This document shows positions 32,879 to 44,900 of a DNA stretch of 64,000 nt, piece by piece. Below the pieces are notes generated by a model. That model was given only the letters and a program-made list of their open reading frames with translations. It was not told the DNA's origin and did not search any database. Positions within the stretch are counted from its first letter, which is position 1, and the number at the start of each line of letters is the position of its first letter. Source of the DNA: Biomphalaria glabrata (taxonomy: Eukaryota; Mollusca; Gastropoda; Planorbidae); the NCBI RefSeq assembly GCF_947242115.1, contig NC_074712.1, forward strand, positions 47,063,838 through 47,127,837, given 5' to 3'. Both the position numbers and the translations under genes were made by a program.

Positions 32879-32940
32879 TATATTAATGTCAAAAAGTTGA
32901 TTCCGTTAAGGGTAAGACTAATAATACTTTATTTACTCTA

Positions 32941-33123
32941 ATGGACCTCATTCACCAATCGTAAACAAACAACATTTATTCACGTGATCTTATTGATAAA
33001 ACAATGGAAAAACTGTCACGTGACAACCATCATGAATTAAACATGAGATCGAAAATTATATAGAAGAGATAAAGCACAACGTGGCTAAATGTTGTTTGTT
33101 TACGATTGGTGAATGAGGTCCAT
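32941..33123. mobile_element. Palindromic MITE, copy 2
   Basis: It is 183 bp with the same inverted ends (ATGGACCTCATTCACCAATC) as copy 1, only 62 bp away. The flanks are TA and TG, so the TA duplication is probably diverged on the right. Confidence 0.83.
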
Positions 33124-33145
33124 TGAAAGTGTATTATAATAACGT

Positions 33146-33350
33146 AGACTTTGTACAAAGCTTCTATGAGCTCACTGTGTCTGTACGTAGTTCTGATACA
33201 AACTTTAAACACGTTTTGTTGTCCTCCCACTTCCTTAGTCTCGAATCAAGTTGAAACTGTACACAATTACTTATAGTCGATGACAGAACAGGAATCAATT
33301 CAAAAAAAAAAGTAATTAGTTAATCAATTAGTGGTAATAAATCAATCTTA
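33146..33350 (+). repeat. Dispersed repeat family copy
   Basis: Same family as 29936-30180: ACAAAGCTTCTATGAGCTCA, TTCTGATACAAACTTTAAAC, CTCGAATCAAGTTGAAACTG and AATTAGTTAATCAATTA blocks. Confidence 0.55.
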
Positions 33351-33559
33351 TAGTGTACAGAAAAAGGGAGTTAAGCCTTGCAGTAAGATTTTTACGGCTA
33401 AGATAAGCTTTTTTTAAAAAAAAAAAAAAAAAATTAATTTTGCTTGACTTAATTTAAACAAGATCATTACAGTTCATTACAGTAAGAATACAATGACACA
33501 TACACACACACATACACAATAGAAGATAAGACACAACGTAATGCCTTGAGTGTTTACGA

Positions 33560-33810
33560 CACACACAAATGTTGGCGCCATGTATTTCTGGACCTTCCTC
33601 TTGCCTTGAGGGTTTAAGGTGAGGGCATGTCCTGTGATGTTGGATGCAGGCTAGTAAAGGGTGTGGCGTATTATCTCCAGTGTCTCTGAATGATATCTGC
33701 TTCAACGGGCTGCTGCTTTTTCTTGGCCACAGTTTCTCATCGTTGATCTTGTTCGGCCAGTGGGTCATACAAATGTTTCTGAGGCAGGCAATTTCCTGGA
33801 TTTTCTTCAT
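33560..33810 (-). mobile_element. LINE C-terminal coding fragment
   Basis: The minus strand encodes ACLRNICMTHWPNKINDEKLW, then, in a shifted frame, RRHWR and ARGRSRNTWRQ. The order WPNKI-x-ELW, RRxWRWIGH, GRxRNTWRR is the known C-terminal signature of many animal LINEs. Frame changes and stops show it is decayed. Confidence 0.65.
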
Positions 33811-33959
33811 GGGGATGACGTTGGTTCTCGAGATCTCTGCTCCACAGAGAAGGATTAGTCTAACAATTAGCCTAACAATTAGCCTAAAAATGATGTTGAT
33901 GAGACTGATCTTGATGCCGGTGCTAATTTCGTTGTCTTAAAATTTGATTTACTTTCTAA

Positions 33960-35528
33960 AAATATCTTCCTACAGGGTACAGAACCAGAACGACAACAGA
34001 AAAGAGACAAAAGGCGAGACGAATTGAGAGAAATGAGCACATGTGGCAAAAAGACAAAACCCACAAGAGGTCGATGATGAATGGAGTGATCAGAACTTTA
34101 AGGAAACCTGGACATTTGTCCATACATGGTGTCAACTCAGACTCTGACCTGACTAAATGGCTACTGACATTTGTTGAAATCAATTATATGTTAGTATCAA
34201 ATAACTGAGCTCGCCCACTAGACTCTGTGGTAGGATACAGTGAAAGTCTTGAGTTTTGATAAGAATAACGCTGTATAAAAGTTTGATATTAGTTTGATAT
34301 TAGTTCAAACTTACCGGAATATGAACCATGACTAGAAATCTAATTCTCAGCTCGTGGATCAAGTTTGAAAGTCTTGAATTGTTTTTTACCTTCATCTGAG
34401 AGGAAATGAAGAGTTACATTACTTCCCTTTCCCAACTTCTTCACTTTTCTTTTACCCTATTAGTCTTCCATTCTATGTTTTTATAACCACAAGATCAAAG
34501 TATTCCCTCTCTGATTCCACGGTCCTCATTTGGTCAATGACTTAACAGCTGGAGGAAATTACATTGTGGACTGGCGGCAAGGGAAGTAATTACGAAAAAG
34601 ACATGAAAGGAGACAACTTTCTTCAACTTCCATTTGAGCTTAATTAATGTGAAAAATGAAAATGGAACTTTTAACATTAATACATGAGTTGACTTGAAAT
34701 ATTATGATTTTATTTTGAACATATACACATGGAAATTACGACTGTTGAGAGTTGAGTTAAAAGTTCATTCAATGCTTAATTTTTTTTCCATGAATGTAAA
34801 AGGAACATCGAACACCTATAGGCCTACATTGTTGGATAGCAGATCAGGTTCTCTAAAATCCAAGTTTAACCATCATATCAACAGATTGGTTATATATACG
34901 GTTTCTGATATAATGTGATATAGAGAGAAAGCAATAGGAGGACAAAATAAATGGACGGGCATGTCAGTTCAAGACTAAAGACTGTGAGGAATGGATAAAG
35001 ACGGTCGACAGATCTTGCGAATTTGCTATAAAATCTTGGAAAGTCTCAGAAAAGTAATGATCTTTAGTTTCCAAAGTTTAGAGATAATACAATCCTATTT
35101 TGCGGATTTTAAATAGAATGGACTATTAAAAACAGAACAATATATTTACGCAAATGTATGATATAAAGCTTATTTACTTCTAGTTTCCATAGTGATAATA
35201 ACAAGCCGCTGTTTCAACAGTCCTATATCTTAATACTTTAAGCCTGTTGATTCTAATCATCTCTTGATTTAGATTCTGGATCTAAAAATGGCAAAATGTA
35301 TTATTATGAGGCGAGTGTGCTCCCATTTTTTATTATCTAGGTTCAATATCTCAGACCACTAGACGTTATAAAGACACTAGGGATTATCTTCTTCGGTCCA
35401 GTCTGAGTCACTTTTAAAGTTGTTGATAAATAAATATATAAAAATACTAGGTCTAGTAGGTCTACTCAATCTGGATGATTTTAAGTTTGGATTAAGGAAT
35501 ATTATTGCCAATATAATATTATTTATAT
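33960..35528. other. Stretch without confident gene
   Basis: At 33970-34200 the plus strand begins like a retroposon tail (TACAGGGTACAGAACCAGAA, compare 51595) but has many stops. The rest is AT-rich without recognised features. Confidence 0.35.
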
Positions 35529-35536
35529 CTTATATT

Positions 35537-38500
35537 CATGGCCGCCGCGAGGGTTGTGGCCGCCTGCGTGCGAAATTAAAACTGTCGCCCCCCTTTTTTT
35601 TTCTCTAAGAAATAATTCCATTAAGACTGAGTTGGACAGTGTTCCAAAAGTGGCCTTTGATTTAAATCCATTTTTTTTTGTGTAGACTATTCCATTTTTT
35701 CCTTGCTTATTCGCACCACTATCCCTGAAGTACAACTATGAACCATGCACTAGGAACAATTTTGGATACAGTGCCTACAGAAATCTGACATCTTGGGTCT
35801 TTGTGTTTAATATTCAAAACTTATCTCTTTCTGACTACTGGCTTATGCTCCTGTATTTGCGACGATTATAATTGATGAGCTGCGGCGGGTATATTACAAT
35901 GAAGAGTGTAAATGATCATGATCTATATACAATTTCTCGATAACTTTGATTGTTCAACAGTGTTACATGGTCTGGACGTGGAGATGTTCACTTGTTTGTT
36001 ATTGTACATTACAGTATAATAATAATAATAAAAAAAGCTTGAAATACAAAAGCCATTGACAGTGGAACTTTTTCAACGTTCCGTAAACTTCCATAATAAT
36101 TATCACGATTGTATTTTGGGGAGATGTGCATTGTATCCACTACACTGGCGGATCCAGAACTTCGGAGTGGGGGGTGGGGGCCTAAAGCGTTTTCTTGCAT
36201 TTTTCACGGCTGAAACGCTTTCTCCTGATATCTACAGCTCATTATTTATTAGTGGTGTTCGGGGCGAAGCCCCGACTCCAAAAGCGTTTTCTTGCATTCT
36301 TCACTGCAGAAACGCATTCTCCTGACATCTACAGCTTATTATTCATCAATGAGTTTCGGGGCGAAGCCTCGACGCTAAAAGCGTTTTCTGGCATTCTTCA
36401 CTGCAGTAACGCATTCTCCTGACCTACAGCTCATTATTCATTCTATTATAAAGGACCTTTTGAATAATGTGGAAAAATATTCTAATATGAATTTACGGTC
36501 CCTACATTGCAAATACAACCAATTTGTTCTTTGAAAAGATAAGATACCCCACATATTTAGATTAAGGCTTTGAGGATCGCCGCCGGAAAAAAAAATTCGA
36601 TTAATAATATTCAGTAAAATTCAAGCATAAATTGTGAGTTATAGTCCTAAATTTATTTAAAGAAAAATATGAGATAGAGTAAAGGTTGGAAAAAGTCGAC
36701 TAGGAAAAGATTATCTGGCTTTTGAACTCATCTCAACCGTGACTGTTATATTGAAAAATTTCGTTTGAATTATAACTTTTCCAAAGCAAAGTCTTTCTTA
36801 AAATAGTTATGATAAATTCATGTGAAATTACATAAACTCTGTCTGGAAAGGGGAAGGGCGGTAATATAATTTCTGCTAATAATTGCATTTTGCATTAAAG
36901 AATAGGGGTTGGGCGACTCGATATAAGAATTTACTTTATAGCATATATAAATTATATTAGTGACAGATTTTTTTTAACTTTGTAATTTCTTACTATAATA
37001 CAAAAAGAAAAAGTATTGGTTTGTCCGATGGGGGGAAGGTGATTGCATGTATCGCACTTCCACCTGTTTATATTATATAGATATTCGACTAATTTTGTTC
37101 ACATACTATGATTTCTCCATACAAAAAGTACCGACCCCCCCCCCCCACACACACACAAAGGGTTTAGATGGGAAGGACAGTAGAGGTATTTGCTCCTCCA
37201 CTTCCAATCGACCAAAGATGAACGACATAATATCAAGACCGGTTAAAATACCAATAACAAGTTTTAATCATATAGATTTTTTATTGATTCTGTTAGCAAG
37301 CTGTGATTTCTACAAATAAATAGGACCGCCCCCCCCCCACTCGAAAATTTTTTTTTTGGGGGGGGGGCAGATTGATGCCATCGCCCCCTCCCGACCCTAC
37401 CAAATCGGCCAAAATACTAGAGGGGGGGCGAAATAATTTAAAAATAGGTTGAAATATAAATAATTAGTATATATTATTAACATAAGTAATAAATTCGTAT
37501 ACAAATTGTGTGAATTATATACTAAAATTCGTCCGCCTCCCCCCTGGGGGGGGGGTCGGCCGAGTGTGGGGGGGGGGTGATCGCCCCTACCGCCCCCCCC
37601 CCCTGGATCCGCCAGTGATCCACTATCACCTGACATACACTGATTCAGAGGTGCCTACAAATTTATCCAACAAATGAAGCAACTCAGCGCTGAATATTTT
37701 TCTTGAGTTTGATACAAAGTAAATAATCCAAAGTGCAAGTCACTTATAAATTGACTTAAAATAAAACATAGTAAGGCAGTGTTTCTCACATTCCCGGGTG
37801 GCGACTCCCTAGATAACATTTTCATTTGAGCCCCCTTTTAGAAGCTGGAGCCCAGAGGAGCGATATAGGCTCACACAGTTAGGAAAGTGAGTTTTTTTTT
37901 TTTTTTTAGAATGAAGTAAAAACGAAAAGAAACATAGTCACACTTTTTAGGTTTTATTTTTCATTTAACCTTCTTTAATTTAACACTGTGTAAAGAAATG
38001 ATAGAAACCAAATTAAGGTCATGAAATTTTACAAAAAAAGTTGTTGTTTTTTTCAGAAATTGTCTGACCATCTATCCCCCAGTCCCCCCCCCCCCCCTTT
38101 GTTGTTGATCGGTTGTTGGCTTGTAGCTCAAGACAGCTAGTACAACTAAACCGATGTAGGATCATGTAGGCGGTATACATTTATTAATAACTAAACTTTA
38201 AATAACTTAAACAAGTTCTTTGTGAAGAAAACTTCAATATAACTGTTTTATTATTTACGATTTAATTTGAGATAAAATAGATCTAATAGTAATGAAACAA
38301 ACTGATATTTAACAAAATCTAGCTCATAACAAAAACATAGTCTTTACTCTTTCATGTCTTAAGATCGTCTCACATTTACACTAAGTACGCTAATTTTATC
38401 ATCGTCACTGCATAACCACCAATCATAGATTAACCTAATCTTACCGTCGCCTAGGAAACACACATTCCGTAACATCCCTTTTGGTTAGAACGTTGCGCCC

Positions 38501-38910
38501 TCACCAGTCCATTATGAGAGGAATTAGCGCCCTCCACCCTCCAGTGAAAATGATTTTAAAATTGACTTTTTAATTACGGTAATAGAGTGCAGGCTATTCG
38601 ACTCAAACAAATGTTACAAACAACCCGCGGAAGGCCAGAAATGAGTAGGCGCCTATGGAGAAACCCGTGGGAATCCCTTGTACACTGCTCTATTTTTTTG
38701 TTCTAGTTTTCGAAATAATTTCTTATGTACGACTATCATTTATATTTTCAAAGGATAATGGAATAATTATAATTTATATAAAATATTTAATAAATATTTT
38801 TTTCATTTAACTAATTTTAAAAAAAGGAACCTTGAAATAATGATTTGGCCGCCCCCTAAAGTCGGCCGCCTGCGTGCAATGCACACATTGCACAATAGGT
38901 AGCGGCCCTG
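35537..38910. mobile_element. hAT-like element hosting a nested hAT-like element
   Basis: Ends CATGGCCGCC and (right, reversed) CAGGGCCGCT are flanked by a perfect 8-bp duplication, CTTATATT, at 35529-35536 and 38911-38918. A GGCCGCCTGCGTGC motif occurs near both ends. Removing the nested element at 36143-37617 leaves about 1.9 kb with no transposase I recognise. Confidence 0.75.
36143..37617 (+). mobile_element. Non-autonomous hAT-like element, copy 1
   Basis: A 15-bp inverted end CACTGGCGGATCCAG is present at both sides. A perfect 8-bp duplication, ATCCACTA, flanks it at 36135-36142 and 37618-37625. Inside are three ~100-bp repeats with GCGAAGC, AAAAGCGTTTTC and CGCATTCTCCTGAC motifs (36180-36430) and long G/C runs near the right end. 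No transposase. The same element lies inverted at 45014-46753. Confidence 0.9.
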
Positions 38911-38931
38911 CTTATATTATAAATTACAGAC

Positions 38932-38990
38932 CTTACTTAAAAAGATAAAATGATTACGTCCTACGCTTACACGTTGCGTTGTTTTAATTA
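38932..38990 (+). repeat. Dispersed repeat, GAAGATGATTA family, weak copy
   Basis: CCTTACTTAAAAAGATAAAA then TGATTACGTCCTACGC resembles the copies at 5570 and 53885. Confidence 0.4.
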
Positions 38991-39138
38991 TTTTATATTC
39001 ATGTGCTAAGTTGTTGATTTGTTCATTTAAATAATGGTGCTATAAGAAGGAAGAAAAAATGTAATCCATAAATGTCTTTCTCCATGGTTAGTCATGCGTT
39101 GTTTGCTGACAGTAGGATAACAAAGGAAAACAAAGCTT

Positions 39139-39400
39139 ATATCAAGTCACTCTGTCAGTCTGTCAGGTAAAAGTTTGTACACGTTTCTTATCAAGATGCA
39201 ATTTCGCACAATTATTTCGTTTACATGCCAACACCAGAGCTAATCTTAAAAAATTTACAAATTAATTAAATAACTTAATTGTTTTGTTTTGTAACTCGAA
39301 CAAGGGAAGGAAAATTTCCTTGACTGATAAAGTGGTGTTAGTTGGATTAGTCCCCTTTCTTTGTCTGTTGGAAAAAATCTACAAGTAACTATACATAACC
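39139..39400 (+). repeat. Dispersed repeat family copy
   Basis: Same family as 29936-30180: CAAAGCTTATATCAAGTCAC, AGTTTGTACACGTTTCTTAT, TAACTCGAACAAGGGAAGGA. It runs directly into the SINE-head array. Confidence 0.55.
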
Positions 39401-40063
39401 GTGTTGGTTGAGAAAGTCTTAGCTCCCTGGCGCAGTGGTAACCGTATTGGTTGAGGACGTCTTAGCTCCCTAGCACAGCGGTAACCGTGTTGGTTGAGGA
39501 GGTCTTAGCTCCCTGGCACAGTGGTAACTGTGTTGGTTGAGGAGGTCTTAGCTCCCTGGCACAGTGGTAACTGTGTTGGTTGAGGAAGTCTTAGCTCCCT
39601 GGCACAGCGGTAACCGTATTGGTTGAGGAGGTCTTAGCTCCCTGGCACAGTGGTAACCGTATTGGTTGAGGAAGTCTTAGCTCCCTTGCACAGTGGTAAC
39701 CGTATTGGTTGAGGAAGTCTTAGCTCCCTGGCACAGTGGTAACCGTATTGGTTGAGGAAGTCTTAGCTCCCTGGCACAGTGGTAACCGTATTGGTTGAGG
39801 AAGTCTTAGCTCCCTGGCACAGTGGTAACCGTATTGGTTGAGGAAGTCTTAGCTCCCTGGCACAGTGGTAACCGTATTGGTTGAGGAAGTCTTAGCTCCC
39901 TGGCACAGTGGTAACCGTATTGGTTGAGGAAGTCTTAGCTCCCTGGCACAGTGGTAACCGTATTGGTTGAGGAAGTCTTAGCTCCCTGGCACAGTGGTAA
40001 CCGTATTGGTTGAGGAAGTCTTAGCTCCCTGGCACAGTGGTAACCGTATTGGTTGAGGAAGTC
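39397..40063. repeat. 43-bp minisatellite made of a SINE head, ~15.5 copies
   Basis: The unit contains TTAGCTCCCTGGCACAGTGG and TAACCGTATTGGTTGAGGAA. This is the A-box half of a tRNA-like SINE head (TGGCACAGTGG). Only the last copy continues into a B-box-like GAGTTCGTATTC and a SINE body. Later copies are almost identical; the first five vary more. Confidence 0.93.
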
Positions 40064-40240
40064 GAGTTCGTATTCAGAACGCTCACTTTTTATTTAAATA
40101 ACATTTTAAAAGCGATACCTCTTTCTTGGTCACCTCGACCCCTTTCCAACTAGTTCAGACAAGGGATAGGATCAGAGCGCATCGAGAAAGCTATAAGTAC
40201 GAAATGCGCTAAACAAAAATAAATGGTAAAAAAATATTTC
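40064..40240 (+). mobile_element. tRNA-derived SINE body
   Basis: It continues from the last array unit: B-box-like GAGTTCGTATTC, a CAACTAGTTCAGACAAGGGA block, then GCGCATCGAGAAAGCTATAA and an A-rich end. A second copy of its 3' half is at 52775-52935. Confidence 0.65.
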
Positions 40241-40782
40241 TAATCGCATTGATTATTATTGTCAATAATTTTATAAATTAAATGACATGACTGGTTCAAA
40301 CTAATTGACACATCTACACTTAATATAAGCTTTGTTTTTTTTTAAAGTATTTTTTTAATTTGCTTGTTCATATTCTCTTCAATAACAATAATTGCGTTTT
40401 GGGAATTTAATATAAACTGACCAAAAAAACTAAAACTGTGGAATTGATTTATCACTAAGTATATGAGATTATATTGATTTTTTTTTCAGGACTTTTTAAA
40501 ACCTTTCAGTCAGAAGCGATTTAATATGAATGTTTTGTATTGACTTAAGAAAGATAATGAATGAAAACTTTATAATTTATATTTAGATAAGGTCACGTAT
40601 ACGCTAGCACACACACACACACACATACACACATCGGCAAACCACGATTTGTTAAAACATGGCTACCCAGCTAGAAGAAGGAAAACCTCTGATGCATTGC
40701 AGTATACTGATTACGGAAATTTGGGAAATTGAGTCAACCTTGAGGAAATACGAGCTGTCGACCCTTAGAGGCAGCTTGCAGC

Positions 40783-41620
40783 CAGGCTTGGACTGGGCCG
40801 CCGGGAAATTACCGTTGATTATAGGATAGCTTCAAATAATAGTTTTTATTGAAAATAACCAAACTGAAACAGCAAAATCATTACTTTACGTTACGAGGTT
40901 TTAACCCGACAGCGTCGCAGCAACTATATTTCATTCGTTCCGATTTATTCTGTTTCCGTTTCAGACATATTTGTTTTCCTTCTGCTTAAATATTTTGTAA
41001 TACTTAAATGTTATTATTCAATAATCAATATAAACATTTTTACCATACTTTGTACCAAAAAAATATATAAAAGAAAAGTTTAGTTAAATATTTTTAATGA
41101 TTTCATTTAAATTGTTCGTCTAAACAAATAGGGTGGTTTTGGTGGTGCTGATACTGGATTATCATTTATAATTAGTTCAGCAGTGTAACAACATTTAGCC
41201 TACGCATAATTTTTTGTGTTTAAACACATTTTTCAAATAATTATATTTTATTTCCAGCATACATACTCTAGCCCACAGAAACATGACTAAACGAACAGGA
41301 GGAGCTGAGAAGGAATCAGAAAGACAATCACTTGTAGAGAACGATGCCCAGAACCAACATGTTTGCAACATCTTCTAGGACTGACTCTATTTGTCAATAG
41401 GAGTACAGCTAATGGGCCACAGAGTTCTAAAATTGAAACAGCAGATAGTTTCGATGATAATGCTGTGAGTGTAAACTCATATTCTAACTCTGACATTCAA
41501 TATAAATTGACCACTGTGACCAGTAGCCAATTTGAGCTTAGTGAAGAAATTCATCGGACCTTAGCTAATGTCCTGGCTTTCATCTCATTTCTTTGAGATG
41601 ACCCACAGTCGCTTCACGAC
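40783..41620 (+). mobile_element. hAT transposon fragment with transposase N-terminus
   Basis: It begins with a hAT-type end, CAGGCTTGGACTGGGCCGCC. The plus strand from ATG at 41283 encodes MTKRTGGAEKESERQ and a VCNIF segment before a stop. A (K)R-S/T-GGAEK start followed by an xxF segment is the usual N-terminus of hAT transposases of the DUF4371 type. A further ~60 open codons rich in Ser/Asn follow to 41596. No right end was found. Confidence 0.6.
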
Positions 41621-41935
41621 TGAAACAGGAGGCAATAGATACTCACATTATTAGCTCTCTAATTTGTAAGATAAGATGAGTATAGTCACAGTATAGTGTG
41701 TATTGTAGCACAGCATTGATAGTTTTTTAAAATGTTTTGTTCATAACAAATTTTTAAGGGACATTAAAATTTAATGTATTAACATAATATGAGCATCTAA
41801 TTCAATATATATTCCAATACATTTTTACAAAATTAGGCCCAACTATTATTAAAACTTGTCATCTGAATAAATATAAATCCCTTTGTGAAATAATATATTA
41901 AAAGTATGTAAATCAATGATATGCAGTTATCTTTG

Positions 41936-44900
41936 CTATAAAATAATTGATCTCGCCCACAATATACCTAAAGCAGCTGTGCCGAACAAGAATGTGAAAA
42001 GATGTCTGATCTGTGCGGCGCCACTTCCGGTGTTACATAAATCTGTTGCACAGCACGATGTGCAGGTCAAGGTCGAAATGAGAAAATTGAATTTGACACA
42101 GCTTTCTTCGCATTGGTAGTTACATCCCCTGACCAGAGAGGATATTTGGTCACCTATTTTGACACTCTGGACCTGAAGAGTAAAATGAATCGGTTTAGTG
42201 TGCAATATAAACACAATTAATGTCAATCAATCAACGCGAGATATTGGCCCAAAGACACACCTTAAAGTTCCGAAAATAATAAATAATTGTGCTGGGTCAG
42301 TTGACTGACAAACGGGGCAGTCGGTCTGCTGTGTATAGCCTACCGTGTATGTCCAGTGTATGTACTGAATGGCAATCTATTGAGTATAAGTTATTGTATA
42401 CTCTTCTGCAGGCTTTTTCAAATGGTGAAAACGTACCTCGGGTGATACTACAAGCTATGCTAAATGTTACGTGTGTGGTCCCGTATTTTCCTAGAATCGA
42501 AGTTTTCATCTTTCAGTTTTTTCCCTCTTTTTATAATTGTCCATGGAAGTTTATCTCTGGGGTATATGTGAGCATTCTGGAAATTGAAATATAATTGAAC
42601 CTTATTTTTAATTATCACCCCTAGTTAGAGAGAGAATTAATTACATCCGAAAGCTCGCAGAAGTTCGATGGCTTTCAGGTGAAAAAAATCTGATGAAGTG
42701 TATATCTTCTTAAACTGTATCTCTTCTTAAAGTGTATATCCTCTTGAAGTGTATCTCTTCTTAAAGTGTATATCCTCTTGAAGTGTATCTCTTCTTAAAG
42801 TTCTTAAAATGTATTTCTTCTTAAAGTGTATCTCTTCATTAAAGTGTATCTCTTTTTGAAAGGTCTGAAGAAGCTGTTTGCGGATATTCTATATTTTTCC
42901 ATTCTTGACGTAGGCAAGCGACATTGGAAGGCGCTAAATAGGCCTTATAGGCCATTTAGTATTAAAAATAATATGAATGTCAATATTTCAATCCAGCAGT
43001 AAAATTTAGTTAAAGAGACAGATGGCAGATAATCAGCATTTCTAAGAGATGGTAAAAGGAAAATGTGTGAAGGAATTCTGGATTCAGGAAAGAGCCAAAT
43101 GAATCTAAGCAAAATCACGAGTCCGATGGAGAGGAGCTGACCACTTCGTCCAGATAGCCTTTAATTAACAGTGGTTTAATGGGTGCAGATCGTCTTTAAG
43201 GATTTAATATGTTTCTGAGGGGCATCTTCCATAGAATAGTTTTTAAAGATGGTAACTGCTTTTGAGTGATGTAAGATGATTATATAGTTAGTATGTTTAG
43301 TAGATGTCTTTGAAGTATTACTATACCAGCAGGTGATGGCAAAGGTAATTAGACCATTGACGGTAGCTGTATAAAAAAAATAATTGTCTTGTCAATTTGT
43401 CTAGCTTCCTAAGAGAGACCAATTTTGATATGCAAAGATTTTTTTTCCAGTGTTCATTCCATGTTAACTTGTTGTTTATGGTTGTGCCTCTAGGTATTTA
43501 TATTCTTGCACTTGGTCTACTCTGTAATTGTTGATCTAAAGATCTGCGATAGGGTCTTTAGGCTTTCTAAAATCTGAAATCACTGAGTGGTACTTCAATT
43601 TACAGGCCCTCTCCGAGTGGTAGTGTTTCAAATAACTTTGATAAGCAAAAGCACTGCTCTAATACATAGGCTAGTCTTCTATGTAAGTCTTACTATTAAG
43701 TTACTATAAATAGACTATTGATTTACAGTTCACTTGTGTTTAATCTTCTAACTAGCCCAAGTTACAGCACCCAAGTCTGAAAGACATTTTCCTTCCATTC
43801 ATTTTCTCCCAAAAGAGGCTTTTGTTTGCGCACCATTAAAGAAATGTCTTCCTAAATGTTCTTGGTGACCTTTCTTCGATAAGAATTTTCAACCAATGCG
43901 TTTATATCACGATCAAATTTAAAACTGTTAACATTATGATTTGAACGTTTTTGTACAATTAGTTCTTAATGTACTAGTGTTATCACATTTAAACTAAAAC
44001 TAATAGAATACCGAATGAGAAAAATTAATAAAAGCAAGCTAGAAGAAATAAAATATTCTCTAAGCTTGAAACAGTCGTCCTTCAACTTGAAACAGTCGTC
44101 TTTCAACTTGAAACATTCGTCCTTCAACTTGAAACATTCGTCCTTCAACTTGAAACAGTCGTCCTTCAACTTGAAACAGTCGTCCTTCAACTTGAAACAG
44201 TCGTCCTTCAGCTTGAAACAGTCGTCCTTCAACTTGAAACATTCGTCCTTCAGCTTGAAACAGTCGTCCTTCAACTTGAAATATTCATCCTTCAACTTTC
44301 CCCATGCTCTGTACTCCGCCACCAGTCACCATAGAGAAACAATGGTTAAAGAACAAAAATATTATATCCATAAAGAATTGCTGTTCATATCTTATGTTGG
44401 AGAGATGGATACTAAAGACTTGGCCATTCCCTGCAATCTTTTTAGCTGACATTTTTGTTTTTCTAATTGAATTATGTAGCGGTAAACAAGTAACATTTTT
44501 TTATAAAAATTAATTCTTGAATGAATCTGATGGCGGTCTAGAAGTTCACATTTTATTTATTTCTTACAGCGCTTCATTAGTGCAACGAATCTTTCCGATG
44601 AGCTTTTTAGAAGCAAGCTAATAAGACGGTGCGACAAATGTTCATGTGCATCTATTTATTCATTCAACCATGGTTGACTTGATTCAACTATTGACTAAAT
44701 GCAAAGAACTATTTGCCTGGAGTGTGGTCATTCATTCAACCATGCTTGACTTGATTCAACTATTGACTAAATGCAAAGAACTATTTGCCTGGAGTGTGGT
44801 ACTTCAGATGAAGACATAATAAAGAAAAAAAAAACAACGTTCAAGCTAAAGTTAATTTTATGATGATTATATTTTGAAATGTTATAACGGTTAAAGTGAA

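Noticed and set aside
37776-37860. Charlie-type hAT left end (CAGTGTTTCTCACATTCC)
   Set aside because: No matching right end or duplication was found; it may be a solo end inside the 35537-38910 element.
39397-40063. CRISPR-like array or tRNA gene cluster
   Set aside because: The units are contiguous 43-bp repeats with no unique spacers, and each holds only an A-box half, not a full tRNA fold.
42420-42509. Alternative first exon for Ly6 gene B (minus-strand ATG at 42509 with a GTACGT donor)
   Set aside because: The encoded segment is not hydrophobic enough for a signal peptide and lies downstream of exon 2; the exons at 48847-48910 and 48077-48210 fit length, phase and cysteine pattern.
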